63,913 nucleotides of DNA from positions 1 to 63,913 of the forward strand of contig JAUIKY010000015.1 of assembly GCA_030430535.1 (NCBI GenBank). Reading direction: 5' to 3'. Shown piece after piece: positions 1 through 8,543 of this stretch (its first letter is position 1; each line of letters starts with the position of its first letter). Both the position numbers and the translations under genes were made by a program. The stretch comes from Bacteroidia bacterium (GTDB lineage Bacteria > Bacteroidota > Bacteroidia > Flavobacteriales > Flavobacteriaceae). The notes under the pieces are model-generated. The model ran no database searches. It worked only from the letters and a program-made list of their open reading frames with translations, and had not been told where the DNA came from.

Positions 1-1332
1 TTTGGTTTTAATGGTTTCGTAATACGAATCGGTGATTTTATATCGGAACATGAGTCCGCCCATAACAACATGGAATAGCCCTGGGATGACCGTTAACATC
101 AGTGCAATGCCCCAAAGTGCATATTCAGTTTGTGTTTCTGCTTTTGGTACATATTCAAAGAAATCCAATAAATAACCCACAGCAGCCCCAGCTATGCCCA
201 TACCTAATTTTTGTGCGAATGAAATCCCCCCAAACGATAGCCCGGATACACGCTTTCCCGATTCGGCATGACCGTAATCTACCGCTTCGGCAATGGCCGA
301 CCAAAATACCGGTGCATGCAAATCGACCACAAAAGAAAGTATAAAATACAATACGTAAGCCAATGCCATATTTCCGGGGTTAACCACTAAAAGCATAATT
401 AAACTGATGACTCCAACAGCAAGCTGTGTCCATTTAAAAAGTTTCACCTTGCAATAGCGCTTGGTTATAAAGGTTGATGCTGGCATGGCCAAAATAGCCG
501 CCACTACACCCGTTGCCATAAACGAAGACTGTACACTGGCATCGCCACCCAAAAAATATTTGGCATAAAAAATAGCCACCGAATTGCGGATAACATAACC
601 TACCGTGCCAAAAAAGCACACCCCGAACAGGAGCGTCCATTGCCCGTTTTGCAACAATAATTTGAGTTGTTCAAATAGCGGTTTATCTTCCACTTTATGC
701 TCTACGCGTTCTTTGGTCGTAAAAAAGCAGAATAAAAACAGGGCGGTTCCCATTAATGCCATAAGCCCCATGGCCAATTGATAGCCTTTTGAAATATCAT
801 TTTTACCTAATTTTTCAGCCAAAACAGGCACCACAATAGACACCAAAAAAGCGGCGATTTTAGCAAAAAACAACCTATAGCCATTGGCAGATAAACGTTC
901 TTGCGGATCGCTGGTTAACACCCCTATAAGCGATATATAAGGAATGGTAACTGAAGTAAACATAATGGTGACAAAAACATAAGTTAAATAAGCGTAAATC
1001 ATTTTACCGGCATAATCGAAATCTGGAGTTGTAAAGGTCAAGAACACCGAGAGACCGAAAGGCACCGACAAAAACAAAAAATAGTGCCTGTACCGTCCCC
1101 ATTTTGTGGTTATTTTATCGGTAATCATTCCCATGAGTGGGTCGGTAATCGCATCGATAAACCGCACCAATAAAAACAATAGTGCCATGTCTTTAGGCTT
1201 TAGCCCAAATACATCGGTATAAAAAAAGGTGATAATAAGAAACATGGAAGATATCACAACGTTTACCGCGGCGTCTCCCGATCCGTACCCTATTTTTTCA
1301 AGGAGACTTAATTTTTGGTTTTCAGATTTCAT
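1..1332 (-). CDS. GPH-type sugar:cation symporter (MFS), C-terminus cut by window edge
   Basis: The reading frame opens at an ATG at 1330-1332 and stays open to base 1, giving 444 residues with no stop. The start of the protein reads MKSENQKLSLLEKIGYGSG, typical of the glycoside-pentoside-hexuronide (GPH/MelB) symporters that carry sugars with Na+ or H+ across the inner membrane. Many hydrophobic segments follow, with the hallmark loop RFIDAITDPLMGMITDK and then TKWGRYRHYF after the second segment. The family is usually 450-500 residues, so only a short C-terminal piece should be missing. It starts 27 bases after the arabinanase gene and is probably the last visible gene of the arabinan operon, so arabinose or short arabino-oligosaccharides are the likely cargo. 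The substrate is inferred from context, not seen. Confidence 0.88.
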   Translation of the reverse strand, partial: MKSENQKLSLLEKIGYGSGDAAVNVVISSMFLIITFFYTDVFGLKPKDMALLFLLVRFIDAITDPLMGMITDKITTKWGRYRHYFLFLSVPFGLSVFLTFTTPDFDYAGKMIYAYLTYVFVTIMFTSVTIPYISLIGVLTSDPQERLSANGYRLFFAKIAAFLVSIVVPVLAEKLGKNDISKGYQLAMGLMALMGTALFLFCFFTTKERVEHKVEDKPLFEQLKLLLQNGQWTLLFGVCFFGTVGYVIRNSVAIFYAKYFLGGDASVQSSFMATGVVAAILAMPASTFITKRYCKVKLFKWTQLAVGVISLIMLLVVNPGNMALAYVLYFILSFVVDLHAPVFWSAIAEAVDYGHAESGKRVSGLSFGGISFAQKLGMGIAGAAVGYLLDFFEYVPKAETQTEYALWGIALMLTVIPGLFHVVMGGLMFRYKITDSYYETIKTK

Positions 1333-1359
1333 ACATCAAGAATATTTGCTAGCCTTTAC

Positions 1360-2334
1360 TTATTCCATTGACTTTAGAGCAGGCCACCCCTCATGCCAAA
1401 CCACTTCCTTAACAATCAATTTTGGAGCACCTTTATCATTAGCATCGTAGCCATGACTGAAATAATAATCTTTCCCATCGAAGCTGTACACACTATTGTG
1501 CCCAACGCCATGCCAGTTTTCATCGCCTTCAATAACCAAACTTCCGCCTCCATGGTTAAGAAGCTTCCCTTCCTTATCTACATAAGGCCCTGTAACTGAC
1601 TTTGAACGGCCCACCACCACTTTATAAGTACTGTTTTCGCCGCGACAACAATAATCCCATGACAAAAACTGATAGTAATAGCCACCCTTTTTAAATATAA
1701 ACGGAGCCTCCAAAGCTGCATTTCCAGGATTGGCGTCTTCAAGTTCATAATCACGCTCCCGACTAGCAATGGTATACCATTCTTCTGGTTGCGCGGGTTC
1801 TTTCAAATCAGTATTCATTTTCACCATTTTCAAACCGTTCCAAAACGAACCGAAGGCCAGCCATGGCGTTCCATTTTCGTCAAAAATCAAATTCGGATCG
1901 ATGGCGTTCCACATATCCCGATTTGGTACGGACTGTACAACCATCCCTTGGTCTTCCCACTTGTAGTTTTCATCGTTAGGATTTAAGGAAGCATTGGTTG
2001 CCAACCCAATAGCCGAAGTATTTTTTCCAAAGGCGGAAATAGAATAATACAAATAATAAATACCGTTATGGAAGCTAATATCTGGTGCCCAAATGTGATT
2101 TTTAAAATTAGGCACCACACGGTCTGTCCACTGTGGTTTTTCAGAAAATACCGATGACTCTTTCTTCCAGTTTTTTAAATCTTTTGAACTAAAACAACTT
2201 ATTCCCCAACCTGTACAAAATAAATAAAATGTGTCACCCTGTTTTGCTACCACAGGGTCGTGCACCCTAATATCTTGAGCAAATGTACTTCCCGAGATGA
2301 TAAAAAAAAGAAAAATGGTATTTAGTACTTTCAT
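1360..2334 (-). CDS. GH43 endo-alpha-1,5-L-arabinanase, secreted
   Basis: This 324-residue protein has a signal peptide ending near FAQ (residue 20) followed directly by a single five-bladed GH43 domain. The catalytic triad is visible: Asp26 in VHDPVV (general base), Asp146 in NAIDPNL (pKa modulator) and Glu209 in ALEAPF (general acid). The HGVGHNSVY stretch near residue 275 supplies the histidine found at the active-site metal of endo-arabinanases, and the WDYCCRG segment near 227 is typical of the same group. The protein has no lipobox and is short for the family, so it is probably periplasmic or released and cuts alpha-1,5-arabinan chains. It is the third of three adjacent GH43 genes in the arabinan operon. 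Confidence 0.9.
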   Translation of the reverse strand: MKVLNTIFLFFIISGSTFAQDIRVHDPVVAKQGDTFYLFCTGWGISCFSSKDLKNWKKESSVFSEKPQWTDRVVPNFKNHIWAPDISFHNGIYYLYYSISAFGKNTSAIGLATNASLNPNDENYKWEDQGMVVQSVPNRDMWNAIDPNLIFDENGTPWLAFGSFWNGLKMVKMNTDLKEPAQPEEWYTIASRERDYELEDANPGNAALEAPFIFKKGGYYYQFLSWDYCCRGENSTYKVVVGRSKSVTGPYVDKEGKLLNHGGGSLVIEGDENWHGVGHNSVYSFDGKDYYFSHGYDANDKGAPKLIVKEVVWHEGWPALKSME

Positions 2335-2350
2335 AATAAACGAAGCTTTT

Positions 2351-3331
2351 TTATTGATTTTGGATGCCTTCGGAAGTCATAATCACACGTTTCAATGTAC
2401 CGTCTTCGTTATAGTAAAGTCTGTCCACACACACCGAGCGCCTAAAACTGCCACCATGCGTTGGAATGCTTCCGTTATGGTATATAAAATAATCCTTCCC
2501 TTTAAATTCGATAATAGCTTGGTGGTTAGTGTTGCTGTTTCCAGCCACCTCGTTTAAAATACCCTTAAATTCCCATGGCCCGTTAATGGATTTGCTCATG
2601 GCATAGGCTATTTTTTCAGGAAATTGGTAGGCATAAGAGAGATAATACCAATCGCCTTTTTTGTGGATGAATGGCGCTTCAGTGAAATTGGGCAAATCTA
2701 CCGTCATGATTGGGCCATCCAACTCAATCATATTGTCCTTTAGTTTGGCATATTTACAAACCGTATTTCCCCAAAATATATAAGCCTGGCCGTCATCATC
2801 AATCCAAACAGTAGGGTCGATATCATCCCAACTGATATTGGTATGTGTGGTCATATTATTTGTTATCAGTGCTTTCCCAATAGCATCTTTAAACGGCCCT
2901 GTTGGGCTATCGGCAACGGCCACACCAATGGCTTTTCCGTGAATGCTTCCGTGCTCTACGGTTACATACCAGTAAAATTTTCCGCTTTTTTCAATCACTT
3001 CGGAAGCCCAAGCACTTCCCGAGGCCCATTTAAAATCGGTGGGTTTTAATGGTACAGGGTGTTCCTGCCAATGCACCATATCTTCCGAAGAATACACCAA
3101 CCATTCGTGCATACGGTAAGCATTAACATCGTTGGGCGCCTGATCATGGCCCGCATAGAGATAAACTTTGTCGTTGTGTACAATAGCTGCTGCATCTGCG
3201 GTGTATTTGTCTGTAATTATAGGGTTGTTGAAATTTAGATTTTCGTGGGCTGAAGATGTTGTCTTTTCTTTTCCAGAGCCACAAGCAAAACCAATGAATG
3301 CAGCTACCAATAAGATGAATATTTTTTTCAT
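2351..3331 (-). CDS. GH43 family glycosidase, lipoprotein (arabinofuranosidase-like)
   Basis: A lipobox FACG places the acylated cysteine at residue 17, so the mature 310-residue protein is anchored to a membrane. A single GH43 fold follows, with Asp46 in TADAAAI, Asp172 in DIDPTVW and Glu218 in TEAPFI as the expected base, modulator and acid. It lacks the arabinanase HGVGHNS signature of the downstream neighbour, so an exo-acting alpha-L-arabinofuranosidase acting on arabino-oligosaccharides is more likely than an endo-enzyme. A beta-xylosidase cannot be excluded from sequence alone. It lies 4 bases after the upstream GH43 gene and 16 bases before the next, so the three are co-transcribed. 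Confidence 0.85.
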   Translation of the reverse strand: MKKIFILLVAAFIGFACGSGKEKTTSSAHENLNFNNPIITDKYTADAAAIVHNDKVYLYAGHDQAPNDVNAYRMHEWLVYSSEDMVHWQEHPVPLKPTDFKWASGSAWASEVIEKSGKFYWYVTVEHGSIHGKAIGVAVADSPTGPFKDAIGKALITNNMTTHTNISWDDIDPTVWIDDDGQAYIFWGNTVCKYAKLKDNMIELDGPIMTVDLPNFTEAPFIHKKGDWYYLSYAYQFPEKIAYAMSKSINGPWEFKGILNEVAGNSNTNHQAIIEFKGKDYFIYHNGSIPTHGGSFRRSVCVDRLYYNEDGTLKRVIMTSEGIQNQ

Positions 3332-3335
3332 AGTC

Positions 3336-5015
3336 CTAGTTTATTTTCTTACCCCAAACTGGCAAACCAACATTTGTTAAACCCGAATAGGTAATGGTTA
3401 CTTTTCGGGTTGAAGCTTCCCAGTCCCAAGCATCAAGCACTTTACATTTAACCCCATTAATATCCAGTGTTTTATTGGCACTATCGTAAGACCATGTTCC
3501 CGTAACATCGCCAGATACCGTATTATTATTCGACAATACTATTGTTGAAGCTTCTTGAATGGTTTTGTATTGATACTGCATTTCTATATGCTCCCAAGTC
3601 CCCACAAAAGAAGCTTCAGTAATTTCGGTTGAAGGCACTCCCGCATAACGCTCCGGAGCTATTACTGGCCAACCATCATCGGTCCATTCAATCTCTCGAA
3701 CATGCCCCATCATCACAGCGTTGGATACGTTAATACCTGGAACACCTACCGGCAAACGGGCCTGCGACGCATAAAACCATTGGTTGGTATCGGGGTTCTT
3801 AAATACCGTATTATGTGCAAACCCTACCCACCCCGTATGGTTCTTAAAACTATAAGGATTCGTTAACATAGGATAACAATCGGCTCCAGCCGTTACATTG
3901 GCTCCATTGATGCCCAGGTATGGGCCAGTGATACTTGTAGAGCGTGCTACCCTAGTGTTGTAGGCTACAGAAAGTTCGTCGTAAGCCATAAACAAATAAT
4001 AATAGCCTGTGTCTGGATTGTACATGATTTCTGGACCTTCGGAAGCTTGCCAACGGCTATTGCCACGCTTCGCAACCGTTACGCCATAATCTTCCAAAGT
4101 TTCCAGTTTATCAGGCTTGCCTGTTTCTGGATTCAATTTTAAAGCGGCTATTCCAGAGTGCCAAGAACCATAAATTAAATATTGCTCGCCTTCTGGCGTT
4201 TCAATAAAAGTGGGGTCGATGGCATTGTATTTAAAGTATCCGCTCCAATCGTTGCCGCTTGTTCGGGTATAGGTTTCCAATCCGTCGGCCACCGAGCAAA
4301 CCACCATACCTTTATCAACCCAAGCATTGGATGCCAAATCATTTGTCTCCATTAAGCCGATAAAAGCCCTTTCTGACCATGAGGTGTTAAAATCTGAGCC
4401 CACAATAGGTTCAATCACCACAATACTGTAATACATCCTGAATGTATTACCTGCTTTTTTTACGCAGGGTGCCCAATACCCGTAATTTGGGCTAGCAATT
4501 GGAGGTAATGCGGGATCCATTCTTGCCCTCATGTTGTTCAAAGAATCCTTAACCCAAGCAGGGGCAGTTACCATGGTACTTCCTCTATACTCCCAATTCA
4601 CAAGGTCTTTTGATCTTCTATGGTGAAAATGCCCATGGCCATCGTGGGCATTACCATAAGAAGCATCGGTTTGGTACATGTAATAGTACTCTCCGTCCTT
4701 TACTACCGTGGGATCGTGCACATTTGCCAAATTCCATTGCGATCGGTTGTTCCATGAAGCTATGGGCGTATAATTATCGGGGTAGGTTGGCCCATTGAAA
4801 GTTTCTCCGGGAGCTTCATAACCACAGTCTATTGAATTTTCAATACGGCTTATTGTAACCCCGCCATTCCCATCAGCATAGGTAATTATCTGTGTAGTTC
4901 CAGAACATTCGGTATCTAACACCGTTCCCTGTTTGGGATGTTCCATTTCATCGCTTTTAGAGCAACTGGCCAATATCAGTACAGCCAATAGCCCAAGGAG
5001 TTTTATTGTTTTCAT
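3336..5015 (-). CDS. GH43 endo-arabinanase with C-terminal beta domain, lipoprotein
   Basis: The 559-residue product has a lipobox LASC (Cys18) and a short low-complexity linker. An N-terminal extension of about 80 residues precedes a GH43 domain with Asp101 (VHDPTVV), Asp267 (NAIDPTF) and Glu326 (ASEGPEI) as the catalytic triad. The HDGHGHFHHRRS and FAHNTVF segments resemble surface endo-arabinanases of gut Bacteroidota. From about residue 470 a separate beta-rich domain begins (SFVGTWEHIEMQY), resembling the small barrel domains appended to this GH43 group. As a predicted surface lipoprotein it would make the first cuts in arabinan before SusC/SusD uptake. It follows the GH51 gene after a 107-base gap with a small GCCCAT/ATGGGC dyad (5092-5104). 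Confidence 0.87.
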   Translation of the reverse strand: MKTIKLLGLLAVLILASCSKSDEMEHPKQGTVLDTECSGTTQIITYADGNGGVTISRIENSIDCGYEAPGETFNGPTYPDNYTPIASWNNRSQWNLANVHDPTVVKDGEYYYMYQTDASYGNAHDGHGHFHHRRSKDLVNWEYRGSTMVTAPAWVKDSLNNMRARMDPALPPIASPNYGYWAPCVKKAGNTFRMYYSIVVIEPIVGSDFNTSWSERAFIGLMETNDLASNAWVDKGMVVCSVADGLETYTRTSGNDWSGYFKYNAIDPTFIETPEGEQYLIYGSWHSGIAALKLNPETGKPDKLETLEDYGVTVAKRGNSRWQASEGPEIMYNPDTGYYYLFMAYDELSVAYNTRVARSTSITGPYLGINGANVTAGADCYPMLTNPYSFKNHTGWVGFAHNTVFKNPDTNQWFYASQARLPVGVPGINVSNAVMMGHVREIEWTDDGWPVIAPERYAGVPSTEITEASFVGTWEHIEMQYQYKTIQEASTIVLSNNNTVSGDVTGTWSYDSANKTLDINGVKCKVLDAWDWEASTRKVTITYSGLTNVGLPVWGKKIN

Positions 5016-5122
5016 CTATTTAAATTTTATTGAGAGCCCGTGGTTCAGAAATTTATTTATCTTGATGGGTAATAACCTCTGTTTGCCAAATGCCCATTAT
5101 GGGCTTTCATAGCAAATATGTT

Positions 5123-6679
5123 TTATTTTCCTTCCAATACCACTACTGAAAAAGGCGGCAAGGTGAGTTTTAATTTTCCTTTTTTGAGTTTGAAATCTTT
5201 AAATGCTGAAGGCCTCACTTTATCCGGATTATCGAAGGTATTATGGTCTTGCAGTTTATCGGATTTCAAGATTTCCCCGGTAACATTTTTAATACCCAGT
5301 GCGTTTAGATCTATTTCTATTTCGTTTTCTTTTTTGGAATCTATGTTAACCAACGAAATGTGCACCAAACCATTCTTATCTTTTGATGCTGAAGCTGAAA
5401 TGGCAGACAAAGTTTCGCCTTTATAGGTATACTTTGGTGATTCAAAAGACAATGGCAATAGTTTGGAATCTTGATGAACAGCGTACATCTTCATAACGTG
5501 ATAAGTGGGCGTAAGCAGCATTTTTTCATCCTTGGTTAAAATAGCTGCCTGAAGCACGTTTACGGTTTGTGCCAAATTGGCCATTTTAATTCTATCGGCT
5601 CTTTCATGAAACATGTTCAATGACAATCCCGCTATCATGGCATCACGCATGGAGTTTTGCTGATAGGCAAAGCCTGGGTTTGTGCCTTCTTCTACGGCGT
5701 ACCAGCTTCCCCATTCATCAACCACCAAAGCCACTCGCTTTTTGGGATCGTATTTATCCATTATGGAAATATGGGTGTCTAAAATCTCATTAGTTCTTAG
5801 GCAGTGTTTCATGAAAAGAAAATAATCAGACTCATCAAATTTTGTTGCCGAACCTGTTGGTGGCCATCCGGTTCTGGTGTAATAATGTACCGAAAGTCCC
5901 CACATCATGTTATGAGGCACATCACGCATCATTACTTCGGTCCAATGGTAATTATCGGAATCGGCTCCAGATGCTATTTTTTTAATATTTACTCCTGGGT
6001 AGTTTCTGGCATAGGTGGCATACTGCCTGTATAAATTTGCGAAATATTCTGGGGTCATATTACCTCCGCATCCCCAGCTTTCGTTACCAATGCCCCAATA
6101 CTTCACTTTCCATGGCTCTTCACGTCCGTTGGCTTTTCTCCAATTGGCCATAGCGGTATTGCCATCATAATTGCAGTACTCCACCCAATCGTTCAGTTCT
6201 TCAACCGTTCCGCTGCCTACGTTTCCTGCTAAATAGGGCTCTGTTTCCAATAGCTCGCACAATTCTAAAAACTCGTGCGTTCCAAAGCTGTTATCTTCTT
6301 CTACCTCGCCCCAGTGCGTATTTAAAATGATAGGTCTATCCCCTTTGGGGCCCACACCATCTTTCCAATGGTACTCATCTGCAAAACAGCCTCCCGGCCA
6401 ACGCAAATTTGGAATTTTTAAGCCTTTTAAGGCTTCGATAATATCATTTCTTACACCATTGGTATTTGGTATATTACTGTCTTCCCCCACATAAAAGCCT
6501 CCATAAATACTGCGCCCCAAGTGTTCGGCGAAATGGCCGTAGATGTGTTTACTGATGGTTGGCGCTTCTTCATCAACGCTAATTGAAATGGAAGTCGGCC
6601 CCTCTTGAGCAAAAAGACTTGCAGTCGCCATAAAAAATAGGGCTATTGGTTTTACTAGTTTAGTTTTTAGAATAGTCAT
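5123..6679 (-). CDS. GH51 alpha-L-arabinofuranosidase
   Basis: The 518-residue protein has a signal peptide ending near LFAQ (residue 25) and a GH51 catalytic barrel plus C-terminal beta domain of full family length. The acid/base Glu200 lies in GIGNESWG and the nucleophile Glu322 in VVDEWGSW; RWPGGCFADEYHWKDG near residue 93 is also diagnostic. It removes terminal alpha-L-arabinofuranosyl units from arabinan fragments, here probably in the periplasm because of the signal peptide. It is the first gene after the promoter and AraR-like operator at 6727-6777, so the GH51-GH43-GH43-GH43-symporter string can be expressed apart from the upstream SusC/SusD pair, which has its own terminator-like hairpin. 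Confidence 0.93.
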   Translation of the reverse strand: MTILKTKLVKPIALFFMATASLFAQEGPTSISISVDEEAPTISKHIYGHFAEHLGRSIYGGFYVGEDSNIPNTNGVRNDIIEALKGLKIPNLRWPGGCFADEYHWKDGVGPKGDRPIILNTHWGEVEEDNSFGTHEFLELCELLETEPYLAGNVGSGTVEELNDWVEYCNYDGNTAMANWRKANGREEPWKVKYWGIGNESWGCGGNMTPEYFANLYRQYATYARNYPGVNIKKIASGADSDNYHWTEVMMRDVPHNMMWGLSVHYYTRTGWPPTGSATKFDESDYFLFMKHCLRTNEILDTHISIMDKYDPKKRVALVVDEWGSWYAVEEGTNPGFAYQQNSMRDAMIAGLSLNMFHERADRIKMANLAQTVNVLQAAILTKDEKMLLTPTYHVMKMYAVHQDSKLLPLSFESPKYTYKGETLSAISASASKDKNGLVHISLVNIDSKKENEIEIDLNALGIKNVTGEILKSDKLQDHNTFDNPDKVRPSAFKDFKLKKGKLKLTLPPFSVVVLEGK

Positions 6680-6726
6680 GGATTATTGGTATAAAATTAT
6701 AATATCTTTTTTCACACAAACACTAC

Positions 6727-6745
6727 AAGTGTTTATTTTACACTT
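6727..6745 (-). promoter_or_regulatory. araR operator (putative): Candidate AraR operator before GH51
   Basis: On the minus strand this reads AAGTGTAAAATAAACACTT, a dyad with AAGTGT/ACACTT arms. It begins two bases downstream of the predicted -7 box, where a bound repressor would block transcription. A copy differing at one base lies upstream of the Nudix regulator at 14106-14124. Assignment to AraR is inferred from that sharing and from the arabinose context. Confidence 0.6.
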
Positions 6746-6746
6746 A

Positions 6747-6777
6747 CAAATAAATTAAAAAAAAACTACATTTCAAA
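6747..6777 (-). promoter_or_regulatory. Bacteroidota-type promoter of the GH51 operon
   Basis: Read on the minus strand, TTTG (6774-6777) is followed by 19 bases and then TTTATTTG (6747-6754). This fits the Bacteroidota TTTG-N19-TAnnTTTG pattern with one mismatch in the -7 box. The start codon lies about 65 bases downstream. Confidence 0.55.
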
Positions 6778-6890
6778 AGGCTATCGAATAAATAACCGAA
6801 ACAATACTTTTATTGTATTTGAATATTATTAATTAACGTAACTTTTTGTTTATCAAGTAAGATAAAGACTCAGAAATTATTAAAATAAAT

Positions 6891-6923
6891 CATAAGGCAG
6901 GTTTGATGATAGCCTGCCTTATG
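6891..6923 (-). terminator. Hairpin after the first susD
   Basis: A perfect 11-bp stem, CATAAGGCAGG (6891-6901) with CCTGCCTTATG (6913-6923), encloses an 11-base loop. It lies 31 bases past the susD stop in the direction of transcription. The downstream minus-strand sequence is AT-rich (ATTTATTTTAATAA) rather than a clean U-tract, so partial termination or 3' end protection is likely. Confidence 0.6.
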
Positions 6924-6953
6924 ACAATTGACTAACTCAAAAAAAACAACTTT

Positions 6954-8525
6954 TTAATACCCTCCATTTTGGTCATTAACCAAAGGGTTATTATCTATTT
7001 CTGTTTGTGGAATTGGGAAATACTCCCTTCCAACTGAATAAGTTTCAAATTCTGGATCTCTAGATTTTAGCCAATCTAACCTAGTTGGGTCTTCCAACCA
7101 CCCCCAACGGCGGATATCATTAAAACGGTGTCCTTCAAGAGCAAACTCCAAAAATCTTTCGTGAGCAATTTGATCGCGCATTTCCTGTTGAGACATACTT
7201 GGTTTTGTAACGGCTAAATTGGGTAAATTAACGCGATTTCTAACCTCTTGAATATATGCGTATGCCTGATCTGTTGCTCCTGTTTCATTCAAGGCTTCAG
7301 CATACATTAACAATACATCTGCGTAGCGCATAATTCGTTCGTTAATTCCAGAACGCCAATCGAACTCATCTGGCTGGCCCCCATCTGAATTTTGGTATTT
7401 TCTACAGAACAAATCATTTAAATCATTTGCATTGGAGCCATAAACAGTTGCAAAATCCTGACCATAAAGCATCATTCCGCCAGGTTTGTTATAAAACATT
7501 GTGGCATCCAACCTTGGATCAACCTCATCGTTAACCGTTTTTTCAATAAGAAAGTCGTTGTACAAAGCAAATGTAGGCTGCACATCGGTAAACCCAAAAG
7601 CACGAGGACCATAAGTAATTGCCCTTGCCGAAGTTTGCCCCCATCCGGCAGTGGGGTTAGACCCCCAACTTAAATCAACTCCGCCAGCATCTCTACTGAA
7701 TTGAACTTCAAAAATGGATTCTGAGTTGTTTTCATTATCTACAGTAAAATTATCTCTATAATTTGGTACTAAAGAATATACCTGCAAATCAATAACCTTT
7801 TTAAAGGTGTCTCTAGCATTTGGGAAATCTTGAGTGTACAAATAAGCTTTCCCTAAGTATGCCAATGCTGCTCCTTTGGTTGCTCTGCCTACATCTCCAG
7901 CATCCAAACCAGAAACATTATTATATGAAACGGGCAACAAATCGGCCGCTGCTTCAAAATCGGCTTTTATTTGAGCCCAACCTTCTGCCTCAGTTTTTTG
8001 TTCGTGTACTAAAGACGAGTTATCCAATGGTAACGGTACGTTTTTAAAGAAATTAACCAAATGGAAAAAATAAAGACCTCTTAAGAAATGGGCTTGCCCC
8101 TTAATTCTATTTCTTAATCCTGAATCTTCAAAATCAATCCCTTCAATATAATCGAATACTTGATTTGCCCTAAATACACCTTGATAAAAATCTCTATAGG
8201 CCCAACCATAAATAGCATCATCTGCTAAACTGGTATTAAAGCGCCCAACGTTTGCCATGGCCGGCCATGGGCTATTACTTCTAGCCCCATCACTTTTAAG
8301 GTCCAACAACAATGGTGTACTTCGCATGTAAGTGCCATCTATATGCATACTTCCGTAAATGGCATTGGTACCTTTTAGAAAATCTTCATCTGTTTTCCAA
8401 AATGAAGCTTCGGTATCTAAGTTGGGATCTACCTGCACCAATTCTTCGTCCTTTACACAGCTAAACAATGTAATAAGCAATAAGCTTAAAGCCCCAATTA
8501 ATTTATATTTTAAAATATTTTTCAT
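6954..8525 (-). CDS. susD: SusD/RagB-family glycan-binding lipoprotein (arabinan module)
   Basis: The 523-residue protein has a lipobox TLFSC with Cys23 and the tetratricopeptide-rich SusD fold. Conserved landmarks include GQAHFLRGLYFFHLVNFF in the middle and RNRVNLPNL then HERFLEFALEGHRFNDIRRW near the C-terminus, followed by the usual PIPQTEID ending. It acts at the cell surface as the lid that binds oligosaccharides and delivers them to its SusC partner, whose gene ends 18 bases upstream. Association with GH51 and GH43 genes points to arabinan or arabino-oligosaccharides as ligand. Confidence 0.93.
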   Translation of the reverse strand: MKNILKYKLIGALSLLLITLFSCVKDEELVQVDPNLDTEASFWKTDEDFLKGTNAIYGSMHIDGTYMRSTPLLLDLKSDGARSNSPWPAMANVGRFNTSLADDAIYGWAYRDFYQGVFRANQVFDYIEGIDFEDSGLRNRIKGQAHFLRGLYFFHLVNFFKNVPLPLDNSSLVHEQKTEAEGWAQIKADFEAAADLLPVSYNNVSGLDAGDVGRATKGAALAYLGKAYLYTQDFPNARDTFKKVIDLQVYSLVPNYRDNFTVDNENNSESIFEVQFSRDAGGVDLSWGSNPTAGWGQTSARAITYGPRAFGFTDVQPTFALYNDFLIEKTVNDEVDPRLDATMFYNKPGGMMLYGQDFATVYGSNANDLNDLFCRKYQNSDGGQPDEFDWRSGINERIMRYADVLLMYAEALNETGATDQAYAYIQEVRNRVNLPNLAVTKPSMSQQEMRDQIAHERFLEFALEGHRFNDIRRWGWLEDPTRLDWLKSRDPEFETYSVGREYFPIPQTEIDNNPLVNDQNGGY

Positions 8526-8543
8526 GATAATCTTTTTATAGCA

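Noticed and set aside
434-640. Short minus-strand frame within the symporter region
   Set aside because: It is out of frame with the symporter, which is open over the whole stretch and has clear family motifs.
5118-5426. Plus-strand open frame opposite GH51
   Set aside because: It is antisense to a gene with complete catalytic motifs, with no RBS, promoter or recognisable domain.
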